A stretch of 64,000 nt of DNA from Flavobacterium nitrogenifigens (GTDB lineage Bacteria > Bacteroidota > Bacteroidia > Flavobacteriales > Flavobacteriaceae). Position 1 is the first letter of the stretch. Each line of letters starts with the position of its first letter. A model generated the notes under the pieces. That model saw nothing but the letters and a program-made list of their open reading frames with translations, made no database searches and was not told the DNA's origin. Below, in pieces: positions 1 through 7,963 of the stretch. The stretch spans positions 62,001-126,000 of the forward strand of contig NZ_QJRI01000167.1 in assembly GCF_003254565.1 (NCBI RefSeq). The letters run 5' to 3'. The translations under genes and the position numbers were made by a program.

Positions 1-408
1 AGCAGTTTTAATCCATGTTTTTTTAGCATCATCCCAAGTGTATATACCATAAACACCAGAAATGTTTAAAACTTCTTCTACACCATTTTGACTTTTTCCG
101 TCAAAAAGATCAATATGTTTAAGGCTAAACAAACGGCCTAAGTTTTTAATAGCTTCGATTGCTCCAGAGCTTTTGCTTTTGTCCAATTGAACAAGCATTT
201 CATTAGCTTCAGCTTCAAATTTATTTTTTTGCTGTGCAGGAGTAAGATTTGAATAAGGCTGTTTTAATAATGCAGCAATTTGTTCTTCTAGTGTTAGCTC
301 CTTTTCTGGTTTTGGTTCTGGTATGATTTCGTCACTGCTATTGTCGCTAGAACATGAAACCATAAGTTGAGTAAGAACCAATGATGATAAAAATAGTTTT
401 TTAATCAT
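1..408 (-). CDS. Putative lipoprotein, C-terminus cut by window edge
   Basis: Reading from an ATG at 408 gives 136 open codons with no stop before the window edge, so the gene is partial. The N-terminus is a short lysine-led hydrophobic signal ending in a lipobox-like MVSC with the Cys near residue 19, followed by a Ser/Asp/Glu/Pro-rich linker (SSDNSSDEIIPEPKPEK). This pattern is typical of Bacteroidota lipoproteins exported to the outer membrane. The rest is a soluble mixed helix region with no family I recognise. It is divergent from the hydrolase at 621, with a palindromic site between them. The lipoprotein call is fairly sure; function is unknown. Confidence 0.75.
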   Translation of the reverse strand, partial: MIKKLFLSSLVLTQLMVSCSSDNSSDEIIPEPKPEKELTLEEQIAALLKQPYSNLTPAQQKNKFEAEANEMLVQLDKSKSSGAIEAIKNLGRLFSLKHIDLFDGKSQNGVEEVLNISGVYGIYTWDDAKKTWIKTA

Positions 409-463
409 GATTTGGTGTTTAAATTAGTTTGTTAAATCAAGACTTTAATGCTTGATTTTGGTG

Positions 464-508
464 CGAAAATAGTTTTTTTAAAACGTATTACCTTACGGAA
501 AACCGTAA
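464..508 (-). promoter_or_regulatory. Candidate promoter with upstream palindrome for the lipoprotein gene
   Basis: On the minus strand a near-consensus -7 box TATTTTCG (464-471; consensus TAnnTTTG) lies 56 nt before the ATG. A perfect palindrome, TTACGGAAAACCGTAA (493-508), sits 21 nt upstream of that box, where a -33 TTG would be expected but is not seen. This arrangement suggests an activator-dependent promoter. The identity of the regulator is unknown. Confidence 0.4.
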
Positions 509-588
509 AAAGTAAAATATTTTTGTATTAAATATCTTACAATGTGTTATAGCTATGTTTTTGACTCTTTTTTGCTCAATAACTTTTT

Positions 589-596
589 TACCTTTG
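589..596 (+). promoter_or_regulatory. -7 element upstream of the hydrolase gene
   Basis: TACCTTTG matches the Bacteroidota -7 consensus TAnnTTTG exactly and lies 24 nt before the ATG at 621. Candidate TTG elements upstream are at suboptimal spacing (14 or 25 nt), so only the -7 box is well supported. Confidence 0.5.
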
Positions 597-620
597 TAAA
601 AGATATTAATACCAATACAA

Positions 621-1385
621 ATGTTATATTCAAAAATAGAAGGCGAGGGAAAGCCATTTATCATCATGCACGGATTTCTTGGAATGTCTGATAACTGGAA
701 AACTCTTGCTGGACAATATGTAGAAGCTGGATTTCAAGTTCATATTTTAGATTTACGAAACCACGGTCGCAGTTTTCATTCAGACGAATGGAGTTATGAA
801 GCCATGGTTCAAGATGTTTACGAATATTGTCAGGCAAATAATCTAACCAGAATTGATATTCTAGGACATTCTATGGGAGGAAAAGTGGCAATGCTTTTTG
901 CAACAACTCATCCTGAAATTGTAGATAAATTGATTGTAGCAGATATTGGTCCGAGATTTTATAAACAGCATCATCAAGATATTTTAGCAGGATTAAATGC
1001 TGTTGACTTTTCAGCAAAACCAAGCCGAAATGATGTAGAAGAAATAGTGTCACAATATGTTCCGGATTTTGGAACACGTCAGTTTTTGCTAAAAAATCTA
1101 TATTGGAAAGAGCCAGGACAATTGGCTTTTAGGTTTAATCTTGAAGCATTTAATAATAATCTCGATGCGATTGGAAAACCTTTGGCAGATCATTTAGTTT
1201 TTAATAATCCGACATTATTTATTAGAGGTGGGAATTCTGGATATATTCAAGATGCTGATATTGATGAAATTCGCAAGCATTTTCCAAATTTAAAACTGGA
1301 AACTATTCCAAACGCTGGACATTGGCTTCATGCAGAAAATCCGAAAATGTTTTTTGAATTGACGGCTACGTTTTTAAAAGAGTAG
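621..1385 (+). CDS. Alpha/beta hydrolase (YbfF-like esterase)
   Basis: A 254-residue single-domain alpha/beta hydrolase. The oxyanion-hole HG is at residues 17-18 (MHGFLG), the nucleophile elbow GHSMGG puts the catalytic Ser at 84, and a late NAGHWLH supplies the catalytic His near 235. Length and the LDLRNHGRS segment after the second strand match the YbfF/acyl-thioesterase-like esterases. No signal peptide, so it is cytoplasmic. Substrate cannot be read from sequence. It is followed after 54 bp by the small membrane protein at 1440 on the same strand, and the two may be cotranscribed. Confidence 0.85.
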   Translation: MLYSKIEGEGKPFIIMHGFLGMSDNWKTLAGQYVEAGFQVHILDLRNHGRSFHSDEWSYEAMVQDVYEYCQANNLTRIDILGHSMGGKVAMLFATTHPEIVDKLIVADIGPRFYKQHHQDILAGLNAVDFSAKPSRNDVEEIVSQYVPDFGTRQFLLKNLYWKEPGQLAFRFNLEAFNNNLDAIGKPLADHLVFNNPTLFIRGGNSGYIQDADIDEIRKHFPNLKLETIPNAGHWLHAENPKMFFELTATFLKE

Positions 1386-1439
1386 TCGTTTTTGATAAAA
1401 ATTTTATTACTTTTAAATAAATTTTAAACCTGAAGAACT

Positions 1440-1784
1440 ATGAAATTATTACTTAGACTCCTTGTTACTGCAGCCTTGGTTCTATTATTATCTAACATTT
1501 TGACTGGGGTTCATGTTGCTAGTTTTGGTACGGCTGTAATTGTCGCAGTAGTTTTAGGATTGCTGAACGTTTTTATAAAACCAATTTTAGTGATTTTAAC
1601 CTTGCCGGTTACTTTTGTTACATTAGGCTTATTTTTACTGGTAATCAACGCTATAATTATTTTATTATCAACTAAGATCGTAGGCGGTTTTGTAGTAGAT
1701 TCGTTTTGGACGGCATTAATTTTCAGCATTATTTTGTCTATACTTCAATCTCTTACTTATAAAATACTTGGAGACGATAAATAA
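1440..1784 (+). CDS. Holin-family-4-like (YvlD) small membrane protein
   Basis: A 114-residue, almost wholly hydrophobic protein with about four transmembrane helices (roughly 5-22, 30-50, 57-80, 88-110). Short polar turns and a GLLNVFIKPIL segment after the second helix resemble the phage-holin 4_2/YvlD family (PF04020). Despite the family name these proteins are widespread chromosomal membrane proteins of unknown role. No phage genes are nearby. The next gene begins 113 bp on with its own promoter. Confidence 0.75.
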   Translation: MKLLLRLLVTAALVLLLSNILTGVHVASFGTAVIVAVVLGLLNVFIKPILVILTLPVTFVTLGLFLLVINAIIILLSTKIVGGFVVDSFWTALIFSIILSILQSLTYKILGDDK

Positions 1785-1832
1785 AACAAATGCAGCAGAT
1801 TAAAACTGCTTCAAATACAATAGATTAAAAAC

Positions 1833-1876
1833 TTGGTTGGGTTGCAAAAATTTTATAATTTTGCAACCCAATTTTA
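1833..1876 (+). promoter_or_regulatory. tig promoter embedded in a terminator-like hairpin
   Basis: TTG (1833-1835), a 20-nt spacer and TAATTTTG (1856-1863) form a consensus Bacteroidota promoter 35 nt before the tig ATG. The same bases lie in a strong hairpin: TTGGGTTGCAAAA (from 1837) pairs with TTTTGCAACCCAA (ending 1871), followed by TTTTATT. The hairpin probably terminates the upstream hydrolase/holin transcript, so terminator and promoter overlap. Confidence 0.6.
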
Positions 1877-1897
1877 TTATGTAAATTAAAGAAGAAG

Positions 1898-3220
1898 ATG
1901 GATATTAAAAGAGTAGCAATAGACGCTGTAAACGAGACAATCGTTATGAACGTTGTTCATATGGATTATAAAGGTCAAGTAGCAAAAAGAATTAACGAAA
2001 AAATGCCTTTAGCGCAAGTAAAAGGATTTAGAAAAGGGGCAGTGCCTAAAGATCTTGTTGAAAAACAATACGGAAAAGCTATTAAGCAAGAAGAGATCAA
2101 AAAAGTAGTTGATTTGGCTTTAGAGCGTTATATTCAATCTGAAAGATTAAATCTTTTAGGAACTCCTCTTGCTAAAGTAAACGAAGATTTTAACTGGGAT
2201 GCTGAAGAATTAACTTTCGAATACGAAATTGGTTTAGTGCCAAACTTCGAAATTGATCTTGAAGCTAAAAATAATATCGTAAAATACATCGTTACTGCTG
2301 ACGATAAATTAATCGACGGACAAGTTGAGCGTATCCAAAAACAATTTGGAAAAGCAGTTCCTCAAGAAGTTTCTGATGCAAAATCTGACTTAACTGGAAC
2401 TTTCTCAAACGAAGCAAACGGAATCAATAATACAACTACAATTTCTGTTGATACATTCAGCAAAAAAGCTCAAAAACAATTCACAGGTAAAAAAGTTGGA
2501 GATGTTGTTACAGTAAGCACAAAAGGTTTATTTGAAGACGATCACCAATTAATGGATTACTTAAAAGTTGGTCACGAAGGTGTTCACGGTTTAGATGTTG
2601 AAGTAAACTTCACTATCAGCGCTATCAACGGTTCTGAGCCAGCTGAATTAAACCAAGAATTATTCGATAAACTTTTTGGTGAAGGAAAAGTAGCTTCTTT
2701 AGAAGATTTAAAATCTAAAATTAAAGAAGATGCTGAAGCGCAATTCGCTCAGCAAGCTGACCAAAAATTATTATTAGATGTTCAGGATTTCTTAATCGAA
2801 AACACAAAATTCGATTTACCAGCTGAATTCCTTAAAAAATGGTTGCAAACTGTAGGTGAGAAAAAATTAACGGCAGAAGAAGCTGAGGTTGAATACGCAA
2901 GATCTGAAAAAGGATTACGTTTCCAATTAATCGAAGGAAAAGCTTTAGCTCAAAGCAATATCCAAATTACATTTGATGACTTGAAAGAGTTTACATCAAA
3001 CGCAATCAGACAGCAAATGGCTCAATTTGGTCAAACAAACCCAACTGACGAAGAAGTTCAAGGAATCGTGGCTAGAGTTTTATCTAACCAAGACGAAGTG
3101 AAAAGACTTTCTGAGCAAGTTGTAGCAGCTAAAATGTTAGACATCTTCAAAGAAAAAGCTAACCCAACAACTAAAGAGGTTACTTACGAAGAATTTATCG
3201 CTGCTTCTTACGGAGAATAA
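1898..3220 (+). CDS. tig: Trigger factor, ribosome-associated chaperone
   Basis: A 440-residue trigger factor that binds ribosomal protein L23 at the exit tunnel and shields nascent chains. The ribosome-docking signature GFRKGAVP is at residues 43-50 of the N-terminal domain; the middle region (about 140-245) corresponds to the degenerate FKBP-like domain and the rest to the helical chaperone arms. Length is typical of Bacteroidota. It is followed by clpP and clpX on the same strand, the classic tig-clpP-clpX order, though repeat-filled gaps of 326 and 187 bp separate them. Codon use looks highly expressed (many AAC, GAC and TTC codons). Confidence 0.95.
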   Translation: MDIKRVAIDAVNETIVMNVVHMDYKGQVAKRINEKMPLAQVKGFRKGAVPKDLVEKQYGKAIKQEEIKKVVDLALERYIQSERLNLLGTPLAKVNEDFNWDAEELTFEYEIGLVPNFEIDLEAKNNIVKYIVTADDKLIDGQVERIQKQFGKAVPQEVSDAKSDLTGTFSNEANGINNTTTISVDTFSKKAQKQFTGKKVGDVVTVSTKGLFEDDHQLMDYLKVGHEGVHGLDVEVNFTISAINGSEPAELNQELFDKLFGEGKVASLEDLKSKIKEDAEAQFAQQADQKLLLDVQDFLIENTKFDLPAEFLKKWLQTVGEKKLTAEEAEVEYARSEKGLRFQLIEGKALAQSNIQITFDDLKEFTSNAIRQQMAQFGQTNPTDEEVQGIVARVLSNQDEVKRLSEQVVAAKMLDIFKEKANPTTKEVTYEEFIAASYGE

Positions 3221-3546
3221 ATTTAGTCTGAAAGTCAAAAGTCCTAAAGTCGAAAGTTAAGAAGTATACTTTTTAAAAATTAAGATTTTATTACAGAAAC
3301 TGAAAGATAAAAATAATTATATTTGAACGTCAATGGAATTTTCTTTCTGTTGACGTTCTTTTTTGTTTCAAGTTTCAAGTTGGTAAACGTTTCTTAGAAA
3401 AAAAAACTTAGAACCTTAGTAGCTTAGAATCTTAGCATCTTAAAAAAGAAGACAAATTGGCATCTCTTGTAAAAAGGTACGAACTTTGTTTAATTCGTTT
3501 TAGTCAATTTCTGACTATAGACTTTCAAACTTTATAAACTAAAAAT
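3221..3546 (+). repeat. tig-clpP intergenic region with degenerate short repeats
   Basis: This 326-bp gap holds no convincing gene. It contains AAAGTC-type reiterations (3230-3262), the tig terminator hairpin, a TTTCAAG duplication (3366-3380) and a run of CTTAG units (3407-3443: ACTTAG, CCTTAG, GCTTAG, TCTTAG). The CTTAG array recurs at 4325-4393 and 15658-15742. Confidence 0.6.
3325..3364 (+). terminator. Terminator after tig
   Basis: GAACGTCAA (3325-3333) pairs with TTGACGTTC (3350-3358), followed by TTTTTT. It stands 105 bp after the tig stop codon. Confidence 0.65.
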
Positions 3547-4221
3547 ATGAACTACGGTAAAGAATTCAAAAAATTTGCTACAAAGCACCAAGGAGTAAAC
3601 GCAATGTATTACGATAAAATCGTAGCTGCAATGACGCCAACAAACATGACTCCATATATTATTGAAGAGCGTCAGTTGAATATTTCTCAATTAGATGTTT
3701 TCTCAAGATTAATGATGGATAGAATTATCTTTTTAGGAACTGGTATTGACGATCAGATTGCTAATATCGTTCAGGCTCAGTTGTTATTTTTAGAAAGCGC
3801 TGATGCTTCAAAAGATATTCAAATTTACTTAAACTCTCCAGGAGGAAGTGTTTATGCAGGTTTAGGAATTTATGATACCATGCAGTACATTAAACCAGAT
3901 GTAGCAACAATCTGTACAGGAATGGCAGCTTCTATGGGAGCAGTTTTATTGTGTGCAGGAGCTGCAGGAAAACGTTCTGCATTGCCTCACTCAAGAGTAA
4001 TGATTCACCAGCCATCTGGAGGAGCACAAGGTGTTGCAACAGATATGGAAATCAATTTACGTGAGATGTTGAAATTAAAAGACGAATTATACAACATTAT
4101 TTCGCACCATTCAGGACAAACTTTTGACAAAGTGCACAAAGACAGTGAGCGTGATTATTGGATGATCGCTGACGAAGCTAAAGAGTACGGAATGATTGAC
4201 GAAGTATTGAGAAGAGGATAA
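3547..4221 (+). CDS. clpP: ATP-dependent Clp protease proteolytic subunit
   Basis: A 224-residue ClpP serine peptidase. The catalytic triad is S129 (GMAASMG), H154 (VMIHQPSGG) and D203 (ERDYW), with the same spacing as in E. coli ClpP (25 and 49 residues). The oxyanion/handle region LNSPGGSV is at 96-102. The N-terminal extension of about 30 residues before TPYIIEER is processed or flexible in relatives. ClpP forms the tetradecameric chamber fed by ClpX, encoded 187 bp downstream, where hairpin-forming repeats intervene. Confidence 0.95.
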   Translation: MNYGKEFKKFATKHQGVNAMYYDKIVAAMTPTNMTPYIIEERQLNISQLDVFSRLMMDRIIFLGTGIDDQIANIVQAQLLFLESADASKDIQIYLNSPGGSVYAGLGIYDTMQYIKPDVATICTGMAASMGAVLLCAGAAGKRSALPHSRVMIHQPSGGAQGVATDMEINLREMLKLKDELYNIISHHSGQTFDKVHKDSERDYWMIADEAKEYGMIDEVLRRG

Positions 4222-4236
4222 TTTTTAAAGTTTAAA

Positions 4237-4311
4237 TTGTTTCAAGTTTCAGGTTTCAAGTTCCGTAAATAACGCGCCAACTTGAAACCTGAAACCTGAA
4301 ACTTGAAACAA
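4237..4311 (+). repeat. TTTCAAG palindromic repeat
   Basis: TTTCAAGTTTCAGGTTTC on the left pairs with GAAACCTGAAACTTGAAA on the right around a loop containing ATAACGCGCC. The right arm carries one extra CTGAAAC unit. The same unit is found at 57402-57424 and in fragmentary form at 3366. It may also serve as the clpP terminator. Confidence 0.6.
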
Positions 4312-4324
4312 AAAATAAAGACTT

Positions 4325-4393
4325 AAGCTGCAAAGAGCTAAGTTTTTAAGTTTTAGGTCAAAAAGCTTAGAAACTTAGTATCTTTGCAGCTTA
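4325..4393 (+). repeat. CTTAG-type palindromic repeat with a -7 box for clpX
   Basis: AGCTGCAAAGA (from 4326) pairs with TCTTTGCAGCT (ending 4391), enclosing CTAAG/CTTAG units. The right arm contains TATCTTTG (4379-4386), an exact TAnnTTTG match 22 nt before the clpX ATG, so the repeat arm itself may act as the clpX promoter. No -33 TTG is present at normal spacing. Confidence 0.5.
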
Positions 4394-4408
4394 GTAACTA
4401 AATATAGA

Positions 4409-5641
4409 ATGGCAAAAGTAGTATTAGAATGTTCGTTTTGTGGAAGAAAGAAGCCAGAAACTAATTTATTAATTGCAGGGATCAATGCACATATTTGTGA
4501 TAAGTGTATTGAACAGGCACATGGAATTGTTTTAGAAGAATTAAAATCTAGCGGAAGCGCAAAACTAGTTGGGGACTTGATTTTAAAGAAACCAAAAGAA
4601 ATTAGAGCTTTCCTAGATCAATATGTTATTGGTCAAGATCAGACTAAAAAAGTAATGTCGGTTGCGGTTTATAATCACTACAAGCGTTTAATGCAACAGC
4701 AATTAGACGATGAAGTTGAGATTGAAAAAAGTAACATCATTATGGTGGGGCAGACAGGAACTGGAAAAACATTAGTGGCAAAAACTATTGCTAAAATGTT
4801 AGACGTTCCTTTGGCCATTGTTGATGCTACAGTATTGACAGAAGCAGGTTATGTTGGAGAAGACGTTGAAAGTATTTTGACTCGTTTGCTTCAGGCTGCA
4901 GATTATGATGTAGCAAAAGCAGAAAGAGGAATTGTATTTATTGACGAAATTGATAAAATTGCTCGTAAGAGCGATAATCCATCAATAACTCGTGACGTTT
5001 CTGGAGAAGGTGTTCAGCAGGCATTATTAAAATTGTTGGAAGGAACAGTGGTAAACGTACCGCCAAAAGGAGGACGTAAACACCCAGACCAAAAATTTGT
5101 TGAGGTAAATACTCAAAATATCTTATTTATTGCTGGTGGAGCTTTTGATGGAGTAGAGCGTATTATTTCTAAACGTTTAAACCGTCAGGCAGTTGGTTAT
5201 TCAACTTCTAAAAACACTGACAATATCGATAAAGATAATTTATTGCAATACATTATTCCAAAAGACATTAAAGACTTTGGTTTGATTCCTGAGATTATTG
5301 GACGTTTACCAGTTTTAACGCACATGGATCCTTTGGATAAAGCAACGCTTCGCGCGATTTTAACGCAACCTAAAAATGCGTTGATAAAACAATATCAGAA
5401 ATTATTCTTAATGGATGATGTTGAGTTTACGATTACCGATGAAGCTTTAGATTTTATTGTAGATAAAGCTTTAGAGTACAAATTGGGTGCTCGTGGATTA
5501 CGTTCATTATGTGAAGCGATCTTGACAGATGCGATGTACGAATTGCCAACATCTGATGATATTAGTTTGACAATCGATAAAGAATATGCAGAACATACGT
5601 TAAGTAAAAACTTATTGAAGCGTATGGAGATTGCTTCTTAA
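4409..5641 (+). CDS. clpX: ATP-dependent Clp protease ATP-binding subunit ClpX
   Basis: A 410-residue AAA+ unfoldase. The N-terminal zinc finger uses C8, C11, C30 and C33; Walker A is GQTGTGKT (114-121); the pore loop is GYVG (147-150); Walker B is VFIDE with D179/E180; the sensor-2 region GARGLR lies near 360. It unfolds tagged substrates and feeds them to ClpP. The loop that in E. coli carries the ClpP-docking IGF tripeptide reads VGY here (262-264). The gene ends 20 bp before a strong terminator. Confidence 0.97.
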   Translation: MAKVVLECSFCGRKKPETNLLIAGINAHICDKCIEQAHGIVLEELKSSGSAKLVGDLILKKPKEIRAFLDQYVIGQDQTKKVMSVAVYNHYKRLMQQQLDDEVEIEKSNIIMVGQTGTGKTLVAKTIAKMLDVPLAIVDATVLTEAGYVGEDVESILTRLLQAADYDVAKAERGIVFIDEIDKIARKSDNPSITRDVSGEGVQQALLKLLEGTVVNVPPKGGRKHPDQKFVEVNTQNILFIAGGAFDGVERIISKRLNRQAVGYSTSKNTDNIDKDNLLQYIIPKDIKDFGLIPEIIGRLPVLTHMDPLDKATLRAILTQPKNALIKQYQKLFLMDDVEFTITDEALDFIVDKALEYKLGARGLRSLCEAILTDAMYELPTSDDISLTIDKEYAEHTLSKNLLKRMEIAS

Positions 5642-5661
5642 ATATTAAAAGTATATTTTCT

Positions 5662-5693
5662 AAAAACCTGTTCATTTTTTGAACAGGTTTTTT
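5662..5693 (+). terminator. Terminator after clpX
   Basis: AAAAACCTGTTC pairs with GAACAGGTTTTT around a 6-nt loop, followed by a T run. It lies 20 bp after the clpX stop codon. Confidence 0.9.
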
Positions 5694-5769
5694 TATTGTC
5701 TTTTTCGTTTAGTTTTATGAAAACAAAAGTTCTGTTTTGTGCCTGATTAAAACGGGATTTTAGACAAGT

Positions 5770-5870
5770 TTTATTGTAGAGATGCACTGCAGTGCATTAA
5801 CCTATGTATGTATTTTTAGATTATTTTTAAATCAATTGTTAGACGCACTGCGGTGCGTCTCTACGATAAA
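5770..5870 (-). repeat. GTAGAGA-bounded nested palindromic element
   Basis: Outer arms TTTATTGTAGAGA (5770-5782) and TCTCTACGATAAA (5858-5870) enclose two internal palindromes, TGCACTGCAGTGCA and GACGCACTGCGGTGCGTC. The element ends 2 bp before the stop codon of the convergent glxA-like gene and may double as its terminator. Confidence 0.6.
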
Positions 5871-5872
5871 AA

Positions 5873-6838
5873 TTACTGCACTCTAAATTTCTCGCGATAC
5901 TCAATTGGTTTCATTCCTACCATTTTATAAAAAACCTTTCTGAAAGCTTTAGGATCGTTATAACCAGTTTTTTCTATAATTTCTGAAATGGAAAGCTGCG
6001 TTTGCTCTAGGTATTTCTTCGAACTTTCGACTCTAATATTTTGCAAATATTCAATTGGAGGAATTCCTGTCACTTGTTTGAAACGGCGTGTCATGTTTCT
6101 GGTACTTGTAGGGATATCTTTTGTGATTTCTTCCAGTTTTTCGATAGAATGGTATTGATTCTCAATTTTTTGCTGCAGCATGGCAACTAGAGAATCGTTG
6201 TGTAAATGGTTGGGTCTAAAAGTGCTGAAATAGCTTTGTTTGTATCTGTTCAGGTCGATTGAGAATATTTTAGCAATTTTGACTGCCATTTCGTTACCGC
6301 AGAATTTCTGAACCAAAAGAATCAACAAATGAAAAGTTGAAGTTGATCCGCCGCTGGTGTATAAACTTCCGTCTGCAGTCAAAGTTTCTTCTGGTTTTAA
6401 TTTTACCATCGGAAAAGCTTTGGTAAATGCGCTACAGGCATCAACATGCGTTGTAGCTAATTTTTCATTCAGTAAACCAGAGGCAGCAAACAAAAAAGCT
6501 CCGGTACAAAAACTGGCTAATTCTGCTCCAGCTTTATGCTGTTTTTGCAACCACGGAATAAAACTTTTATTCTTTTTGATCATCTCGCTCATATTATCTG
6601 TCGTAAAAGCGGGAATTAAAATTAAGTCTAGAATACTATCTGAAGTTTCGATTGCGTTGCTTTTATATCCAAATAAATTTCCTTGATCGTTTTGCTCTTG
6701 CGATTGAAAAATCATAATTTCAAATGGTTTTTCGGTTCCAGGAGTAAGTTTGTTCGTAGTTTCGAATACCTCTAATATTGCCGCGATGCTCAGTAATTTA
6801 TAATCGTGAGGTATGATTAAGCCTAGTTTCGTGCTCAT
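5873..6838 (-). CDS. GlxA family transcriptional regulator (DJ-1/PfpI plus AraC HTH)
   Basis: A 321-residue regulator. Residues ~4-165 form a DJ-1/PfpI-like class I amidotransferase fold with an elbow Cys in SFCTGAF (C111); residues ~215-320 carry two AraC helix-turn-helix motifs (TRRFKQVTGIPPIEYLQ and FYKMVGMKPIEYR). I start it at the ATG at 6838. A reading extended to a TTG at 6874 would put the start codon inside an exact TAnnTTTG -7 box. It is divergent from the VOC/SRPBCC cluster 140 bp away and probably controls it. The ligand is unknown. Confidence 0.85.
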   Translation of the reverse strand: MSTKLGLIIPHDYKLLSIAAILEVFETTNKLTPGTEKPFEIMIFQSQEQNDQGNLFGYKSNAIETSDSILDLILIPAFTTDNMSEMIKKNKSFIPWLQKQHKAGAELASFCTGAFLFAASGLLNEKLATTHVDACSAFTKAFPMVKLKPEETLTADGSLYTSGGSTSTFHLLILLVQKFCGNEMAVKIAKIFSIDLNRYKQSYFSTFRPNHLHNDSLVAMLQQKIENQYHSIEKLEEITKDIPTSTRNMTRRFKQVTGIPPIEYLQNIRVESSKKYLEQTQLSISEIIEKTGYNDPKAFRKVFYKMVGMKPIEYREKFRVQ

Positions 6839-6871
6839 GATATTTTGGTTTTTTGGAATTGCAGTATCATA

Positions 6872-6879
6872 CAAAAATA
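6872..6879 (-). promoter_or_regulatory. -7 element of the GlxA-like gene
   Basis: On the minus strand 6879-6872 reads TATTTTTG, an exact TAnnTTTG match. It is 33 nt upstream of the ATG at 6838 and overlaps the alternative TTG start, which argues against that start. No clear -33 TTG is visible. Confidence 0.45.
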
Positions 6880-6979
6880 AGCAAAATGTCTTAAATGCCC
6901 CTAAAAATGACTTTTATTGACGTTTTTAAGTAATCTTAAAAAATTAAATTTGTTTTAATTAATTCGTAATTTTATAAAG

Positions 6980-7390
6980 ATGAAAACAAAAATCTTCTTA
7001 AATCTTGCTGTAAAAGATTTAAACAGGGCAGTGTCTTTTTATAACGGACTTGGTTTTTCGACCAATCCAAAATTCACAAATGAAAAAGGAGCTTGTTTGG
7101 TTATTGATGAAAATATATTTGTGATGATTTTGGCAGAAGAGTTTTATCAAACCTTTACCAAAAAACAAATTTGTGATTCAACAACAACTAGTGAAGCTAT
7201 TATTGCTATTTCTGTAGACACTCGAGAGCAGGTTGATGAAATGATGGAAAAAGCCATTAAATCAGGCGGAACAGATTATAACCAGACAAATGATTATGGC
7301 TGGATGTATCAAAGAACTTTTTTGGATGTTGATGGACATCATTGGGAAGTTTTCTTTATGGATGAAAATCAGATTCCAGAAAACATATAA
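6980..7390 (+). CDS. VOC family protein (glyoxalase/dioxygenase fold)
   Basis: A 136-residue vicinal-oxygen-chelate domain with the usual paired beta-alpha-beta-beta-beta modules: NLAVKDLNRAVSFYNGLGF at the start and FLDVDGHHWEVFFMD at the end. It is a clear paralogue of the protein at 7964: both share a VKDxxxAxxF(Y/F) opening, an (A/S)xDxREQVDE-like central helix, GWMY, and the DxDGHxWxVxFMD ending. First gene of a five-gene rightward cluster. The substrate is not evident; some homologues are resistance or methylglyoxal-related, but many are uncharacterised. Confidence 0.85.
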   Translation: MKTKIFLNLAVKDLNRAVSFYNGLGFSTNPKFTNEKGACLVIDENIFVMILAEEFYQTFTKKQICDSTTTSEAIIAISVDTREQVDEMMEKAIKSGGTDYNQTNDYGWMYQRTFLDVDGHHWEVFFMDENQIPENI

Positions 7391-7442
7391 TAATTAATGC
7401 GAAACAGATCAAACAAACCAAAAATATTAAAAAGCTATAAAA

Positions 7443-7847
7443 ATGATAACAATTAAAAACACGGTGAATGCATCTCTTGACAAAGTTTGGAACTTTTGGA
7501 ATACTCCAGAACATATTACAAAATGGAGCTTTGCTTCTCCTGATTGGCACACACCTTACGCAGAAGCTGATTTGAGAGAAGGAGGGAAATTCAAATCGAC
7601 TATGGCGGCAAAAGATGGAAGTATGAGTTTTGATTTTGGAGGGGAATTTACTCTTGTAAAACCAAACGAAGCACTTTCGTATGTAATGGGAGACGGAAGA
7701 AAAGTCGAAATTACTTTTACAAAAACAGCAGACGGTGTTGAGATAATTGAAAGTTTTGACCCAGAAACACAAAACCCAGAAGAGATGCAGCGTGCTGGTT
7801 GGCAAGCAATCTTGGATAATTTTAAAAGTTATGTAGAAGCTAATTAA
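7443..7847 (+). CDS. SRPBCC / AHSA1 family protein
   Basis: A 134-residue AHSA1-type START-fold protein. It opens with IKNTVNASLDKVWNFW and ends in GWQAILDNFKSYVE, the long C-terminal helix that lines the hydrophobic ligand pocket of this family. Cytoplasmic, no signal peptide. It lies 52 bp after a VOC gene and 116 bp before its paralogue, forming the first half of a repeated VOC-SRPBCC pair. Ligand unknown. Confidence 0.85.
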   Translation: MITIKNTVNASLDKVWNFWNTPEHITKWSFASPDWHTPYAEADLREGGKFKSTMAAKDGSMSFDFGGEFTLVKPNEALSYVMGDGRKVEITFTKTADGVEIIESFDPETQNPEEMQRAGWQAILDNFKSYVEAN

Positions 7848-7963
7848 TTTTAGGTTCACAGGCTCAAAGTAACAATGGTTCAAAGATTACAAACTTAAAT
7901 TTGCTTATATCTCTTATATGGTTTAAAAAGAAATAAATATCTAACCCAACAAAAAAACAAAAA

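Noticed and set aside
1440-1784. Prophage signal from a holin-family protein
   Set aside because: The family is widespread on chromosomes; no phage, integrase or lysis genes are nearby.
3400-3446. CRISPR-like short repeats (CTTAG units)
   Set aside because: Repeats are 5-6 nt, degenerate and without spacers of equal length; no cas genes in the window.
7356-7883. 175-codon minus-strand frame
   Set aside because: It is antisense to the SRPBCC gene, which is a clear family member.
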